A stretch of 64,000 nt of DNA from Pseudomonas fluorescens (GTDB lineage Bacteria > Pseudomonadota > Gammaproteobacteria > Pseudomonadales > Pseudomonadaceae), in contig NZ_CP008896.1 of NCBI RefSeq assembly GCF_000730425.1, forward strand, positions 3,410,001 through 3,474,000, written 5' to 3'. Below the pieces are notes generated by a model. The model searched no databases and was not told the DNA's origin. It saw only the letters and a program-made list of their open reading frames with translations. Shown here piece after piece: positions 9,990 to 21,469 of the stretch; the stretch's first letter is position 1, and every line of letters begins with the position of its first letter. A program made the position numbers and the translations under genes.

Positions 9990-10337
9990 ATGCGTATTTC
10001 CACCTTCGCCCCTGCCGCCGTCCTGTTCAGCCTGTTCGCCCTGCCAGTGCAAGCCGCTGACCTGAGCGGCCTGACGGGCGCCCTGACCTCCCAACTGGGC
10101 GGCGCTTCGGGCAACTGCGAAAAACAGAGCCAGGAACTGCAAGCCAAGGTAGATGCCGCCAAAGCCAACGGCGAAGACCTGAAAGTGAAGGCCATGCAGG
10201 CTGCACTGGACCAAGTTAACAAAGGTTGCAAAAAAGTCGGCGAGTCCCAAGGCAAACTCGACGACGCCTCGCAAAAGCAGCAGGCCAAGGCAGACAGCAA
10301 CGATACCGTGAAAGCCCTGGGCGGTCTGTTCAAGTAA
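9990..10337 (+). CDS. Small secreted DUF1090-like protein
   Basis: A 115-residue protein with a signal peptide ending at VQA-A, then a mostly helical charged chain. Two cysteines stand 37 residues apart (NCEKQ and KGCKK), with an A-x-A-x-G and an AL-x-x-V pattern between them. The same spacing and pattern occur in the DUF1090 (YqjC-type) protein at 12197, so I read it as a divergent relative of that periplasmic family. The function of the family is not known to me. It has its own promoter and terminator. Confidence 0.75.
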   Translation: MRISTFAPAAVLFSLFALPVQAADLSGLTGALTSQLGGASGNCEKQSQELQAKVDAAKANGEDLKVKAMQAALDQVNKGCKKVGESQGKLDDASQKQQAKADSNDTVKALGGLFK

Positions 10338-10356
10338 GCAGAAACACCCGGTAAAA

Positions 10357-10381
10357 AGCCTCGCGCCTGCGGGGCTTTTTT
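10357..10381 (+). terminator. Intrinsic terminator after the DUF1090-like gene
   Basis: Stem AGCCTCGC / GCGGGGCT (one T-G pair) around GCCT, followed by TTTTTT. It separates this gene from ligB. Confidence 0.88.
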
Positions 10382-10402
10382 ATGGGCGTTTGCTTGCTTT
10401 AG

Positions 10403-12115
<1,713 letters not shown>

Positions 12116-12196
12116 ACCCGGGCCAGTTACATTAACCGGTGTCGGCAGAAATCATCCTGCCCACCTGACAGCGATCTTGTTTACTTTGGAGTTTCC

Positions 12197-12592
12197 ATGA
12201 AATTTCTTGCACCGCTTGCCCTGTTGACCGTCACCAGCTTCTTCACCACACCCTTGCTGGCTGCCGACACAGCACCGCAACTGACCGGCTGCGCCGCCAA
12301 GCGCCAGGCCATCAGCCAGCAGATCGAACAAGCCAAGGCCCACGGCAACAGTGAGCAACAAGCCGGCCTGGAAAAAGCCTTGAGCGAAGTCACTGCCCAC
12401 TGCACCGACGCCTCCCTGAAAAAGGAACGCGAAAACAAGGTGCTGGATGCCAAGCACGAGGTCAGCCGCCGTCAGGCCGACCTCGACAAGGCCATGAAAA
12501 AGGGCGATTCCGAGAAGATCAACAAACGTAAAGACAAGCTCGCCGAGTCCCGCAAAGAACTGCAACAAGCCCTGGACGAGCTGGATAAGTAA
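12197..12592 (+). CDS. DUF1090 family periplasmic protein
   Basis: A 131-residue protein with a signal peptide ending PLLAA, then a helical, highly charged chain rich in K, E and D. The DUF1090 hallmark is present: two cysteines 37 residues apart (GCAAKR and HCTDAS) with a GLEKALSEV segment between them, followed by a long coiled-coil-like helix to the C-terminus. It is a probable paralogue of the protein at 9990, with ligB between the two. Role unknown; E. coli YqjC is the familiar member. Confidence 0.88.
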   Translation: MKFLAPLALLTVTSFFTTPLLAADTAPQLTGCAAKRQAISQQIEQAKAHGNSEQQAGLEKALSEVTAHCTDASLKKERENKVLDAKHEVSRRQADLDKAMKKGDSEKINKRKDKLAESRKELQQALDELDK

Positions 12593-12619
12593 GGCGCGCG
12601 CGCCCTTGCCCACTCAGGC

Positions 12620-13069
12620 TCAATGATCGCGAAACTGCTTATGACAGGCGCTGCAGGCATCTTCGACTTTCTGTACGGCCGGCCCCAGGTTACTGGCCCT
12701 GTATGGCTGAACCTGGCTGGCGATCACCAATTCACCGGTGGCCGCCTCAAGGTTGCGCGCCATTTCCTGGAACTGGGCCTGTTTCTGCCATACATCGTCC
12801 TTGGCGCTGGTGTGGTCTTCTTCGCGCACCGTTGGAAAGTGCTTCCACGGCTCATGGGACAGGGTGTCGAGCTTGACCGCACCCTCGGCAAATTTCGCCC
12901 CGTCGAACGGGATACGACCACGCAGCATGCCGCCCAGGTCTTCACCGGTCTTGAGCATCTGCTTGAAGATGGCCTTGCGCTGGCCCAATGGCGAGTTCGG
13001 ATCAACACCGCCGCAGGCGGTCAGCGTCAGACAGGCCAGCAATACAACAGTCAGTTTTTTAAAAGTCAT
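12620..13069 (-). CDS. Cytochrome c'-type lipoprotein
   Basis: A 149-residue protein with a lipoprotein signal (lipobox LTAC) and a single haem-binding motif CSACH placed close to the C-terminus (CSACHKQFRDH), which is typical of cytochrome c' four-helix bundles. The region KAIFKQMLKTGEDLGGMLRGRIPFDGAKFAEGAVKL matches the first helices of that family. Cytochrome c' binds NO and other gases in the periplasm; the lipid anchor would keep this one at a membrane. It converges on the DUF1090 gene, 27 bases away, and is divergent from mltA. Confidence 0.88.
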   Translation of the reverse strand: MTFKKLTVVLLACLTLTACGGVDPNSPLGQRKAIFKQMLKTGEDLGGMLRGRIPFDGAKFAEGAVKLDTLSHEPWKHFPTVREEDHTSAKDDVWQKQAQFQEMARNLEAATGELVIASQVQPYRASNLGPAVQKVEDACSACHKQFRDH

Positions 13070-13196
13070 GGTGGCTCAGGGTCACGGGAAACGGCGGCCA
13101 GTATCCTCGCCCCGCCCGCAAAGACCAATAGCCCTATTAATAATATGGATGCTTGCGCCGCAACCTGCGCGGGCAATCGCCTTGGGAATTACCTGC

Positions 13197-14378
13197 ATGA
13201 ATAAGCTATTGAACCCCTGGAACCGCCGACTGGCGTGGGCCCTGCCAATGATCGCGCTGCTCGCCGGATGCGACGGCGGTAACGCCCCTGCCCCTAAGCC
13301 GGAGCCCGAAAAACCCCACGCCGTGGCGACCTATGTCAGCGCCACCTGGGAAGCCCTGCCAGCGGTTTCGGACAACGACCTGCAAGCAGGCTTCGAATCC
13401 TGGCGCAGTGCCTGCCAACGCCTGAAGAATGATCCCGTGTGGGGCACCACCTGCGCAGCAGCGGCCAATGTACCGGGCAATGCCGGTGATATCCGTGGCT
13501 TCCTCAAGCAGCAGTTGGACGTCTATGGCTTGCGCTCGGCGGACAACACACCCAACGGCCTGATCACCGGCTACTACGAGCCGGTCTATCCAGGCAGCCT
13601 CACCGAAACCAAGACCGCCCATGTGCCCGTGTTTGGCGTGCCGGACGACCTGATCATCGTCAACCTGGAAAGCATCTACCCCGAACTCAAGGGCAAGCGC
13701 CTGCGCGGGCGCCTGGAAGGCCGAGTCCTCAAGCCCTATGACGATGCTGGCACTATCAACCAGCAAGGCTCCAGTGCCAAGCCTATTGCCTGGCTGACCC
13801 AGCCGATGGACCTGCAATTCCTGCAAATCCAGGGCTCGGGCCGCATCCAACTGGCTGATGGTCGCCAATTGCGTGTGGGCTATGCCGACCAGAACGGCTT
13901 CCCTTATCGCCCTATCGGCCGCTGGCTGGTGGAACAAGGCGAGTTGAAGAAAGAAGAGGTCAGCATGGGCGCGATCAGTACCTGGGCCAAGGCGCACCCA
14001 GAACGGATCCCGGAATTGTTGGCGAGCAACCCCAGCTACGTCTTCTTCAGCACCCGGCCCGACAGCAATGAAGGCCCGCGCGGCTCGCTGAACGTGCCGC
14101 TGACCGCAGGCTACAGCGTGGCAGTGGACCGCAAGGTGATCCCACTGGGCAGCCTGTTGTGGCTGTCGACGACCCGGCCCGATGGCTCGCCCGTCGTACG
14201 ACCGGTAGCGGCCCAGGATACGGGAGGGGCGATTGTCGGCGAGGTGCGCGCAGACCTGTTCTGGGGCACGGGTGATGCCGCCGGCGAGTTGGCCGGGAAC
14301 ATGAAACAGCAGGGCCAGATATGGATGTTGTGGCCCAAGGGTGCAGCGCTGCCCAAAGTGCCGGATGCCCCTTTGTAG
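13197..14378 (+). CDS. mltA: Membrane-bound lytic murein transglycosylase A
   Basis: Cleaves peptidoglycan glycan strands with formation of 1,6-anhydro-muropeptides, as an outer-membrane lipoprotein. The 393-residue protein has a lipobox LLAGC at about residue 25, the MltA barrel (GLITGYYEPVYPGS, LQFLQIQGSGRIQLADG) and the C-terminal 3D domain with its aspartates (AAQDTGGAIVGEVRADLFWGTG). The start MNKLLNPW was chosen because it gives the lipoprotein signal; the reading frame is open far upstream, across the cytochrome gene. Confidence 0.95.
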   Translation: MNKLLNPWNRRLAWALPMIALLAGCDGGNAPAPKPEPEKPHAVATYVSATWEALPAVSDNDLQAGFESWRSACQRLKNDPVWGTTCAAAANVPGNAGDIRGFLKQQLDVYGLRSADNTPNGLITGYYEPVYPGSLTETKTAHVPVFGVPDDLIIVNLESIYPELKGKRLRGRLEGRVLKPYDDAGTINQQGSSAKPIAWLTQPMDLQFLQIQGSGRIQLADGRQLRVGYADQNGFPYRPIGRWLVEQGELKKEEVSMGAISTWAKAHPERIPELLASNPSYVFFSTRPDSNEGPRGSLNVPLTAGYSVAVDRKVIPLGSLLWLSTTRPDGSPVVRPVAAQDTGGAIVGEVRADLFWGTGDAAGELAGNMKQQGQIWMLWPKGAALPKVPDAPL

Positions 14379-14467
14379 AAACTGGCTTGCCAGCGGTGAC
14401 GCCAGCACCTGCGCCAGAGATGCTGGATGTGACACCGCTATCGCCGGCAAGCCGGCTCCTACAAAGG
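14371..14467. repeat. Paired inverted REP between convergent mltA and MAPEG gene
   Basis: The left unit CTTTGTAGAAACTGGCTTGC is degenerate; the right unit GCCGGCAAGCCGGCTCCTAC is well conserved. It overlaps the last codons of mltA. Confidence 0.75.
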
Positions 14468-14480
14468 CTGGCTGCGTGCC

Positions 14481-14867
14481 TTAGATCGAGACGAAGAAGA
14501 AGCTCGCAATCAACGCCATGCCCACGAACCACACCAGTGAGCGCAAGATCGCCCAGTCCGCCAGGTAGCAGATGATGTACAGCAGGCGGCTGGTGATAAA
14601 CAGCACCGCCAGTACGTTGATGGTCACCAGTTCCGCGTTGCCCGCCAGGTGGGCAACGATCACCGCCGCTGCAAACGCCGGGGTCACTTCAAAACTGTTG
14701 AGTTGCGCGTTATGGGCCCGCTTGGCAAAGCCTTCCAGGGTTTCCAGGAAGGCCCGGGGATCATGGTTGTGCCGCAGCCCGAATTTGCCGCTACTGAACT
14801 TGGCCACGCAGGTACACAGGTAAGGCAGAAAAATTGCGATCAACACACACCAGAAAGCGACAGTCAT
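14481..14867 (-). CDS. MAPEG family membrane protein
   Basis: A 128-residue, four-helix membrane protein of the MAPEG family (membrane-associated proteins in eicosanoid and glutathione metabolism). The FLETLEGFAKRAHNAQLNSFE segment carries the family's conserved RAxNAxxNxxE-like motif, followed by hydrophobic helices. Bacterial members have mostly unknown substrates. Start at the second of two adjacent ATG codons. It follows the EamA transporter by about 30 bases on the same strand. Confidence 0.88.
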   Translation of the reverse strand: MTVAFWCVLIAIFLPYLCTCVAKFSSGKFGLRHNHDPRAFLETLEGFAKRAHNAQLNSFEVTPAFAAAVIVAHLAGNAELVTINVLAVLFITSRLLYIICYLADWAILRSLVWFVGMALIASFFFVSI

Positions 14868-14898
14868 CACTCATTCCTTTTTTAGTTTTATCCGCTGG

Positions 14899-15732
14899 TT
14901 AGAGTTTCATCACGAGCATGCCGATCAGCACCAACCCACAGGCTAAGAGCCGAGACCGGCCGAAAGGTTCTTTCAGGTAACGCATGCCGAACAACACCAC
15001 CAGAATCACGCTGACTTCCCGCAACGCGGCAGCCTCGGCAATCGAGCCCAACTGCATGGCCCAAAGCACCAGAGCGTAGCTCAACAATACGCACAGCCCC
15101 ACGCTCAGGCCCAATCGCCATTGCGTGCGCCAGAACAGGCTGAACGCTGCACGCTTGCGCACCATGGCCAACAATGGAAAGGGCCAGGCGCTAAGCAGTG
15201 TCAGCCAGACCAGGTAGTCCAACGGATGCGACCAACGCCGCAGCGCCTGACCATCGAGGAAGGTGTAGCAGCCGATGCACAGCCCGATCAGTGCCACCAC
15301 CGGCAGCATCGACCAGGGCAGCCGATCCCCACCGCCGCCCTGCCACAACAGGCACAGCATGCCGAACGGGATCAGCAGGATGCCGACAATCTGCTGGGTA
15401 CTGAGCACTTCCCCGGCAAACACCAGGGTCAACGCCAGCACCACCAGCGGGGACAAACCGCGCATCAGCGGATACACCAGCCCCAGGTCACCGACGCGAT
15501 AGGCCTGGATCAGCAGATAGCGATAGAGCAACTCGAACAATGCCGAAGCAATGATCCACGGCCAGATTTCCAGGGGCGGCAGCGACACAAATCCCAATGC
15601 CAATAGAACAAACAACAGCGCAACGCTGTCCATGCAGGCGATCACCAACAGGCGTTCGCCGCTGAATTTGATCAAGGTGTTCCACGTCGCATGCAACAGT
15701 GCCGCTACCAGAACCAACGCTGTCGCAACCAC
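14899..15732 (-). CDS. EamA/DMT-family transporter
   Basis: A 277-residue inner-membrane protein made of two repeated EamA halves, about ten hydrophobic segments in all (for example LFVLLALGFVSLPP, VYPLMRGLSPLVVLALTLVF, LREVSVILVVLFGMRYLKEPFG). DMT exporters move amino acids, metabolites or drugs; the substrate cannot be told here. The start is a GTG or ATG-like codon following the family pattern MVATALVLVAALLHATWNTL. It is probably co-transcribed with the MAPEG gene. Confidence 0.9.
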   Translation of the reverse strand: MVATALVLVAALLHATWNTLIKFSGERLLVIACMDSVALLFVLLALGFVSLPPLEIWPWIIASALFELLYRYLLIQAYRVGDLGLVYPLMRGLSPLVVLALTLVFAGEVLSTQQIVGILLIPFGMLCLLWQGGGGDRLPWSMLPVVALIGLCIGCYTFLDGQALRRWSHPLDYLVWLTLLSAWPFPLLAMVRKRAAFSLFWRTQWRLGLSVGLCVLLSYALVLWAMQLGSIAEAAALREVSVILVVLFGMRYLKEPFGRSRLLACGLVLIGMLVMKL

Positions 15733-15770
15733 GGGGAGCCCCTTGTCAGAATGGCCAAATTTGATTCGCC

Positions 15771-16168
15771 ATGTGTCAGCACCTGTTTATACTAAAAATC
15801 ACCCTGCTGCACCCACCCGCCTTCATTTGCCTCACCCCCCTGCTCACCTATGTGAACTTCCGGTTTATCCGCCTGCCTCCCACCATCGGTGTAGGGGTCA
15901 CGGCGCTGATGTTTCCCCTGTTGCCCCAGGGCTTGAGCTTTATCCGTTATCCCGGTTTTGAAGAGCCTATCCAGCACTGATCGGCCAGATCGATTTTGGT
16001 GATTGGCTGATGAACTGGATGCTGTCGTTCCTGCTGGCAACCTTTGGCGTGGTGTTTGGCGGGCTGATCGGCTACTTGGTATACCTGATGATCAAGAGCA
16101 TCGAGCAGCGCCAGATCGAAGTGATGCTGACCCAGGGCGAGCCTCAGGCCACACCTGAACATCACTGA
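15771..16168 (+). pseudogene. Decayed Na+/H+ antiporter (CPA1/NhaP type)
   Basis: The first frame reads the start of a CPA1 antiporter (LTYVNFRFIRLPPTIGVGVTALMF ... GFEEPIQ) and then stops. One base is missing in CAGCA(G)CTG near 15976; in the next frame the protein continues LIGQIDFGDWLMNWMLSFLL. After that, LLATFG joins directly to VVFGGLIGYLVYLMIKSIEQ, which in full antiporters lies far downstream, so the central helices are deleted. A short tail ends at 16168. About 130 codons remain of a gene normally above 400. The alignment is from memory of the family. Confidence 0.8.
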
Positions 16169-17049
16169 TCCTTGTCGATCGGCTGCGGATGCCTCGGGTC
16201 CGCAGCTTGCTTGTCCGGCAGGCTGCCTTCACTACGAATCTGCGCATGGCTGATCAATGCAAAAATAAAGCTGCCACCGATGATATTGCCCGCCAGGGTC
16301 GGTCCGGCGAACACCAGCCAGAAGTCTTTCCAAGGCAGCTCACCGGCAAAAACCAGGTAGGACACTTCCGCCGAGCCGACGACAATGTGGGTGAAGTCGC
16401 CCAGGGCCATCAGGTAGGTGATCAGGATAATGATCCACATCTTGGCGCTTTCCATGGACGGGATCATCCACACCATGGTGGCAATCATCCAGCCGGAGAC
16501 GATGCCCTTGGCGAACATCTGGCCCGTGTCGTTCTCCATGACCTTGCGCCCGATGTCGAGGAAGGCCAGGTCGGTCTTGGTGTCGAAAATCGGCAGGTGC
16601 AACATCACGTAGGCCACCAGCAAAGTGCCGCAGAGGTTGCCCACCAGCACCACCGTCCACAGCCGCAACAGGCGCCCGGCATTGCCCAGGGTCGGCTTGC
16701 TCATGACCGGCAGCACGGCGGTCAGGGTGTTTTCGGTGAACAGTTGCTGGCGCGCGAGAATTACCGCAAGAAAGCCTGCGCAGTAGCCAAAACTGGCAAT
16801 CACCTTGAAACCTTCGCCGTCCGGCAAGCGGGAGTTGAGCAACCCCATGGCCATCAATGACAGGCCCATGGTCAGGCCGGCGGCCAGCGCCGACCACCAC
16901 AACGCCGCGACGCTGCGCTCCAGCTCCTGATCGCCCTGGGTGCGGATGATTTCATGCAGCACCGCCGCCCGGGGTGGCTGGTTCTTGTCCACGTCCTGTT
17001 GTTCTTCCTGCGACAGGTTGGGAGTCTTGCCGTCTTTTTGGGTAGCCAT
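16162..17049 (-). CDS. Formate/nitrite transporter family protein
   Basis: A 295-residue FNT-type channel with a long polar N-terminus (residues 1-45) and six hydrophobic helices. Family blocks include ARQQLFTENTLTAVLPV, the helix-breaking NLCGTLLVAYV, MALGDFTHIVVGSAEV (central histidine) and FAGPTLAGNIIGGSFIFALI. The layout resembles E. coli YfdC more than FocA or NirC; the substrate is not evident. Its stop codon overlaps the end of the antiporter remnant. It starts 70 bases after the ExoU-like gene on the same strand. Confidence 0.92.
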   Translation of the reverse strand: MATQKDGKTPNLSQEEQQDVDKNQPPRAAVLHEIIRTQGDQELERSVAALWWSALAAGLTMGLSLMAMGLLNSRLPDGEGFKVIASFGYCAGFLAVILARQQLFTENTLTAVLPVMSKPTLGNAGRLLRLWTVVLVGNLCGTLLVAYVMLHLPIFDTKTDLAFLDIGRKVMENDTGQMFAKGIVSGWMIATMVWMIPSMESAKMWIIILITYLMALGDFTHIVVGSAEVSYLVFAGELPWKDFWLVFAGPTLAGNIIGGSFIFALISHAQIRSEGSLPDKQAADPRHPQPIDKDQ

Positions 17050-17119
17050 GATGTTCTAGCGTCCAAGGGTGCCTGTAGCTACGACACGCTGGCGCTATGG
17101 CTGTTCAGTGGCCCGGCAA

Positions 17120-19054
17120 CTAAACCGGTATCCGCCAGGCCTTGGCCATTTCCACGGTTGTCGAATTGAGGGGCGAAGACCAGGGTTTGTTGCGCGCACC
17201 ATAGTGCCGGATGATGTCGTCCAACGACCGATTGAACTCGGCCGGCGTGGTCGCATTGGCCAGGTCGCGAGCGGCCCGGTGCAACAGCTCGACGTTGGCC
17301 GCCGGTTGGCCCGGTCGGTACAGGGATGGGTAGATGACCTCGCGGATAAAGTTATCGGCCTTTACCGAGATATCCCGCCGTCGCATTTCTGCTACCGCAC
17401 TCGCCATGACCTTGGACGTTGCCGCGCCAGCACCCTGCATCTGCCTGGCGGCCACTTGCAGCAATTGCTGAAAGTTACGCTGCCCTGGGGCATTGAGCCG
17501 CCGGCCCAGCCACTCGATGTGCTGGGGCCGGGTAGCAAGCGCATCCAGGTTGCGCAATGCCACGAGCAGTCTAGGCGTGAAGACCAGTGCGGTGCCGGCC
17601 TTGTTGGCCTCGATGATCGCTGCGTCCAGGGCGTGCAATGCCTGCTGTGCACTTTTGCGAAACAACAGCACATTCGCAGCCGTGGGCTCCTTCTGTAATG
17701 CGGTTTGCACGCTGAGGAGCATGTCATCGTCCATCGCCAGCACGGCATCGTCCAACGAACCGAACGCATACTGATCACGCACCTTGGCGCGTGCATCCTG
17801 GTGCTGCGTCACCGCTTGCCGAGCCTGGGCCTGCAGATGCTGCTTCTGCTGCGCCGTCATGGTGAAGTTGACCGTGCCACTCAATAAGCCTCGGAAATCA
17901 CCTTTGTCGGATTTGAGCGGCAGCACCACGGTCTGCTCGTTAAATTCCTCAAGTCGCAGCTCCTGATAGGCACTTGCCGCCGCATGGGAGGCCCCCGTTG
18001 CCTTATCGGCCACACTGCTCATGACGCCGCCGCTCTTTTTCGCCGCTGCAGCAGGCGCCTCGGATTCAAACTTGACGATCAACGACTCACTCTTGCTCAG
18101 CGGGCTCTCGGGAAACGAACGCTCGATCACCCCGGGGGCTGGGGTATTGAGGAGCAAACCTCCATCCTGGAACGAAGTGATTTCGCCCCCGGCCTGGAAC
18201 CCATGGCCTTGTTCGGCGGGGCTGCTGAACAGCACCGGCAATGAACCCGATATGTGCGCGGCGCGGGCAATGTCCATGTCCGGGGTCAGGCTGGCGTTGA
18301 ACACCACCAACTGCGGGCGGCCGTCGAACATGCCTGTGCCGGTGATGTTGAGTTGCTTGATCGCCGGAATATGCCGACTCAATACCTCTAAATCACCAAA
18401 GGTAGGGGCCCCTCCCGCACTCAGCTTATCGGCGATTTTCACGACGTCGGCGGGCCGGTTTGCCTTCGGCGTCTCTGCGATACGAGCCAGGATCGACTGG
18501 CGAGACTCACTGCGTATCATCTCTTCCAACGGGCTCGCCTCGGTTTGCAGGCGCGGCATCATGGTCAGCAGCAACTGGGATACATTGCCCGCCGGCCCCG
18601 GCAAACGCCCAGCCAGCTTGCCGAGTTTAGAGCTGGCATTCTGCAACCAACTGGTCACTGGGTCTTTGCTGTTAAGCAGGCTGGGAAGGTCGATGTTGTT
18701 TGAGAGCGTGCCGAAAGCCTTGGCTCCCATGCCACTGGCAAGCAGCGTCGCGGAAATAGCGCCGGCTGACGACCCCGAAATGGCTTTGACGCCTTGTAGT
18801 TGCCCGGTTTCTTCAAGCGCCTGCACCACCCCCGGAAAAGCGATGCCCTTGGCACCGCCGCCACTAAGCACCAGATGGCTGACCGCAGGAGGTGACAACA
18901 CCACTTCAACCTGGCCCTTATCGTCTCGAAACAGGCTCAGCTTGCGCGCGCCCACTCCCTCGACCAAGGGCGTCTTTGTGCCCTGGACGAGGGGCACGAC
19001 TGGTTTAAACGACGGGGGCTGAATATTGCCAGCCGAACTAGCGGTTACTTTCAT
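17120..19054 (-). CDS. ExoU-like patatin phospholipase (putative type III effector)
   Basis: A 644-residue protein that aligns by eye with Pseudomonas aeruginosa ExoU over nearly its whole length. The patatin dyad is intact: oxyanion motif GGGAKG at 65-70, nucleophile Ser96 in GSSAG, and Asp297 in DGG. Shared blocks include LNITGTGMFDGRPQLVVFNAS, AAHISGSLP, EQTVVLPLKSDKGDF and the C-terminal SLYRPGQP and STTVEMAKAWR, which lie in ExoU's membrane-localisation region. ExoU is a ubiquitin-dependent phospholipase delivered by type III secretion. The N-terminus before GGGAKG is about 47 residues shorter than ExoU, and no SpcU-type chaperone gene is adjacent. Start ATG at 19054; a GTG one codon earlier is possible. 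Confidence 0.9.
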   Translation of the reverse strand: MKVTASSAGNIQPPSFKPVVPLVQGTKTPLVEGVGARKLSLFRDDKGQVEVVLSPPAVSHLVLSGGGAKGIAFPGVVQALEETGQLQGVKAISGSSAGAISATLLASGMGAKAFGTLSNNIDLPSLLNSKDPVTSWLQNASSKLGKLAGRLPGPAGNVSQLLLTMMPRLQTEASPLEEMIRSESRQSILARIAETPKANRPADVVKIADKLSAGGAPTFGDLEVLSRHIPAIKQLNITGTGMFDGRPQLVVFNASLTPDMDIARAAHISGSLPVLFSSPAEQGHGFQAGGEITSFQDGGLLLNTPAPGVIERSFPESPLSKSESLIVKFESEAPAAAAKKSGGVMSSVADKATGASHAAASAYQELRLEEFNEQTVVLPLKSDKGDFRGLLSGTVNFTMTAQQKQHLQAQARQAVTQHQDARAKVRDQYAFGSLDDAVLAMDDDMLLSVQTALQKEPTAANVLLFRKSAQQALHALDAAIIEANKAGTALVFTPRLLVALRNLDALATRPQHIEWLGRRLNAPGQRNFQQLLQVAARQMQGAGAATSKVMASAVAEMRRRDISVKADNFIREVIYPSLYRPGQPAANVELLHRAARDLANATTPAEFNRSLDDIIRHYGARNKPWSSPLNSTTVEMAKAWRIPV

Positions 19055-19117
19055 CACAGGCTCTCTCTACAGGATGTAGCCCTGAGTGCTGAGAAAGCCT
19101 GGGAAAGATCCCTGCGG

Positions 19118-19141
19118 AAAAACCTGGTAAAGCAAACCAGG
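19118..19141 (-). terminator. Terminator of the thioesterase gene
   Basis: On the minus strand, CCTGGT / ACCAGG around a seven-base loop is followed by TTTTT. It lies 12 bases past the thioesterase stop and would insulate the ExoU-like gene from upstream transcription. Confidence 0.6.
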
Positions 19142-19152
19142 CCAGAGCGCAG

Positions 19153-19557
19153 TTATTCGGAGAGGTTGTCGTCCTGGAACTGATCTTTCACGTACTTGAT
19201 CTCGGTACGGCCATGGGGTGCCGGCAGGCCGTCTTCGCCGAGGTTGACGAAGACCATTTTTTCTACAGTGAGGATGCTCTTGCGCGTGATCTTGTTGCGC
19301 ACTTCACAGGTCAGGGTAATGGAGGTGCGGCCAAACTCGGTGGCGGTGATGCCCAGTTCGATGATGTCGCCCTGGCGTGAAGCACTGACAAAATTGATCT
19401 CGGAGATGTACTTGGTCACCACCCGCTGGTTGCCCAGTTGAACGATGGCGTAGATCGCAGCCTCTTCGTCGATCCAGCGCAGCAGGCTGCCACCGAACAG
19501 GGTGCCGTTGGGGTTGAGGTCTTCGGGTTTTACCCATTTGCGGGTGTGGAAGTTCAT
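19153..19557 (-). CDS. Acyl-CoA thioesterase (hotdog fold, YciA-like)
   Basis: A 134-residue single hotdog domain that hydrolyses acyl-CoA to free acid and CoA. Visible family features are NPNGTLFGGSLLRWIDEEAA (catalytic Asn/Asp region with the hot-dog helix) and VSASRQGDIIELG. The start MNFHTRKW was chosen for the family's usual N-terminus; upstream codons have no ribosome-binding site. It is divergent from ahcY, and the ahcY promoter lies about 120 bases away. Confidence 0.9.
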   Translation of the reverse strand: MNFHTRKWVKPEDLNPNGTLFGGSLLRWIDEEAAIYAIVQLGNQRVVTKYISEINFVSASRQGDIIELGITATEFGRTSITLTCEVRNKITRKSILTVEKMVFVNLGEDGLPAPHGRTEIKYVKDQFQDDNLSE

Positions 19558-19676
19558 ATTCACTCCAGAGCGTCTTGCCGAATGATGGGCGACATCATGG
19601 CAGAGCGCCGGCCCAAGCTCTATGAGCCATTGCCTATCACCGCCATGAGCGATCTTCATGAGCCTGACATAAAGGC

Positions 19677-19705
19677 TTGGGAAGTCGGGCGCAGGCGGCT
19701 ATAAT
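19677..19705 (+). promoter_or_regulatory. Consensus sigma-70 promoter of ahcY
   Basis: TTGGGA, exactly 17 bases, then a perfect TATAAT. Transcription would start near 19712, giving a leader of roughly 170 bases that holds the SAH riboswitch. Confidence 0.85.
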
Positions 19706-19734
19706 CGCCACCGTTTCAAAACGGTCATCTGTGA

Positions 19735-21294
<1,560 letters not shown>

Positions 21295-21333
21295 TAGACC
21301 TGTTGCCTGCTCTCCATGTGGAGGGCAGGCTTC

Positions 21334-21422
21334 TGTGGGAGCGGGCTTGCTCGCGAAAGCGATGTTTCAGTATCAGGTATGTTGACTGAAACTCCGCTTT
21401 CGCGAGCAAGCCCGCTCCCACA
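21334..21422. repeat. Paired inverted REP between ahcY and metF
   Basis: TGTGGGAGCGGGCTTGCTCG and its inverted copy ending CGCTCCCACA; arms continue through GCGAAAGC / GCTTTCGC. Linker contains TTTCAGTA and TGACTGAAA, also partly symmetric. Confidence 0.9.
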
Positions 21423-21469
21423 TTGACGGTGTATGTCTTCCGGTTTTATGAGTTTTCAAGGGTATTACC

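Noticed and set aside
16189..16860. A 223-codon plus-strand frame over the FNT gene
   Set aside because: Antisense to a clear channel gene with intact helices; no motif of its own.
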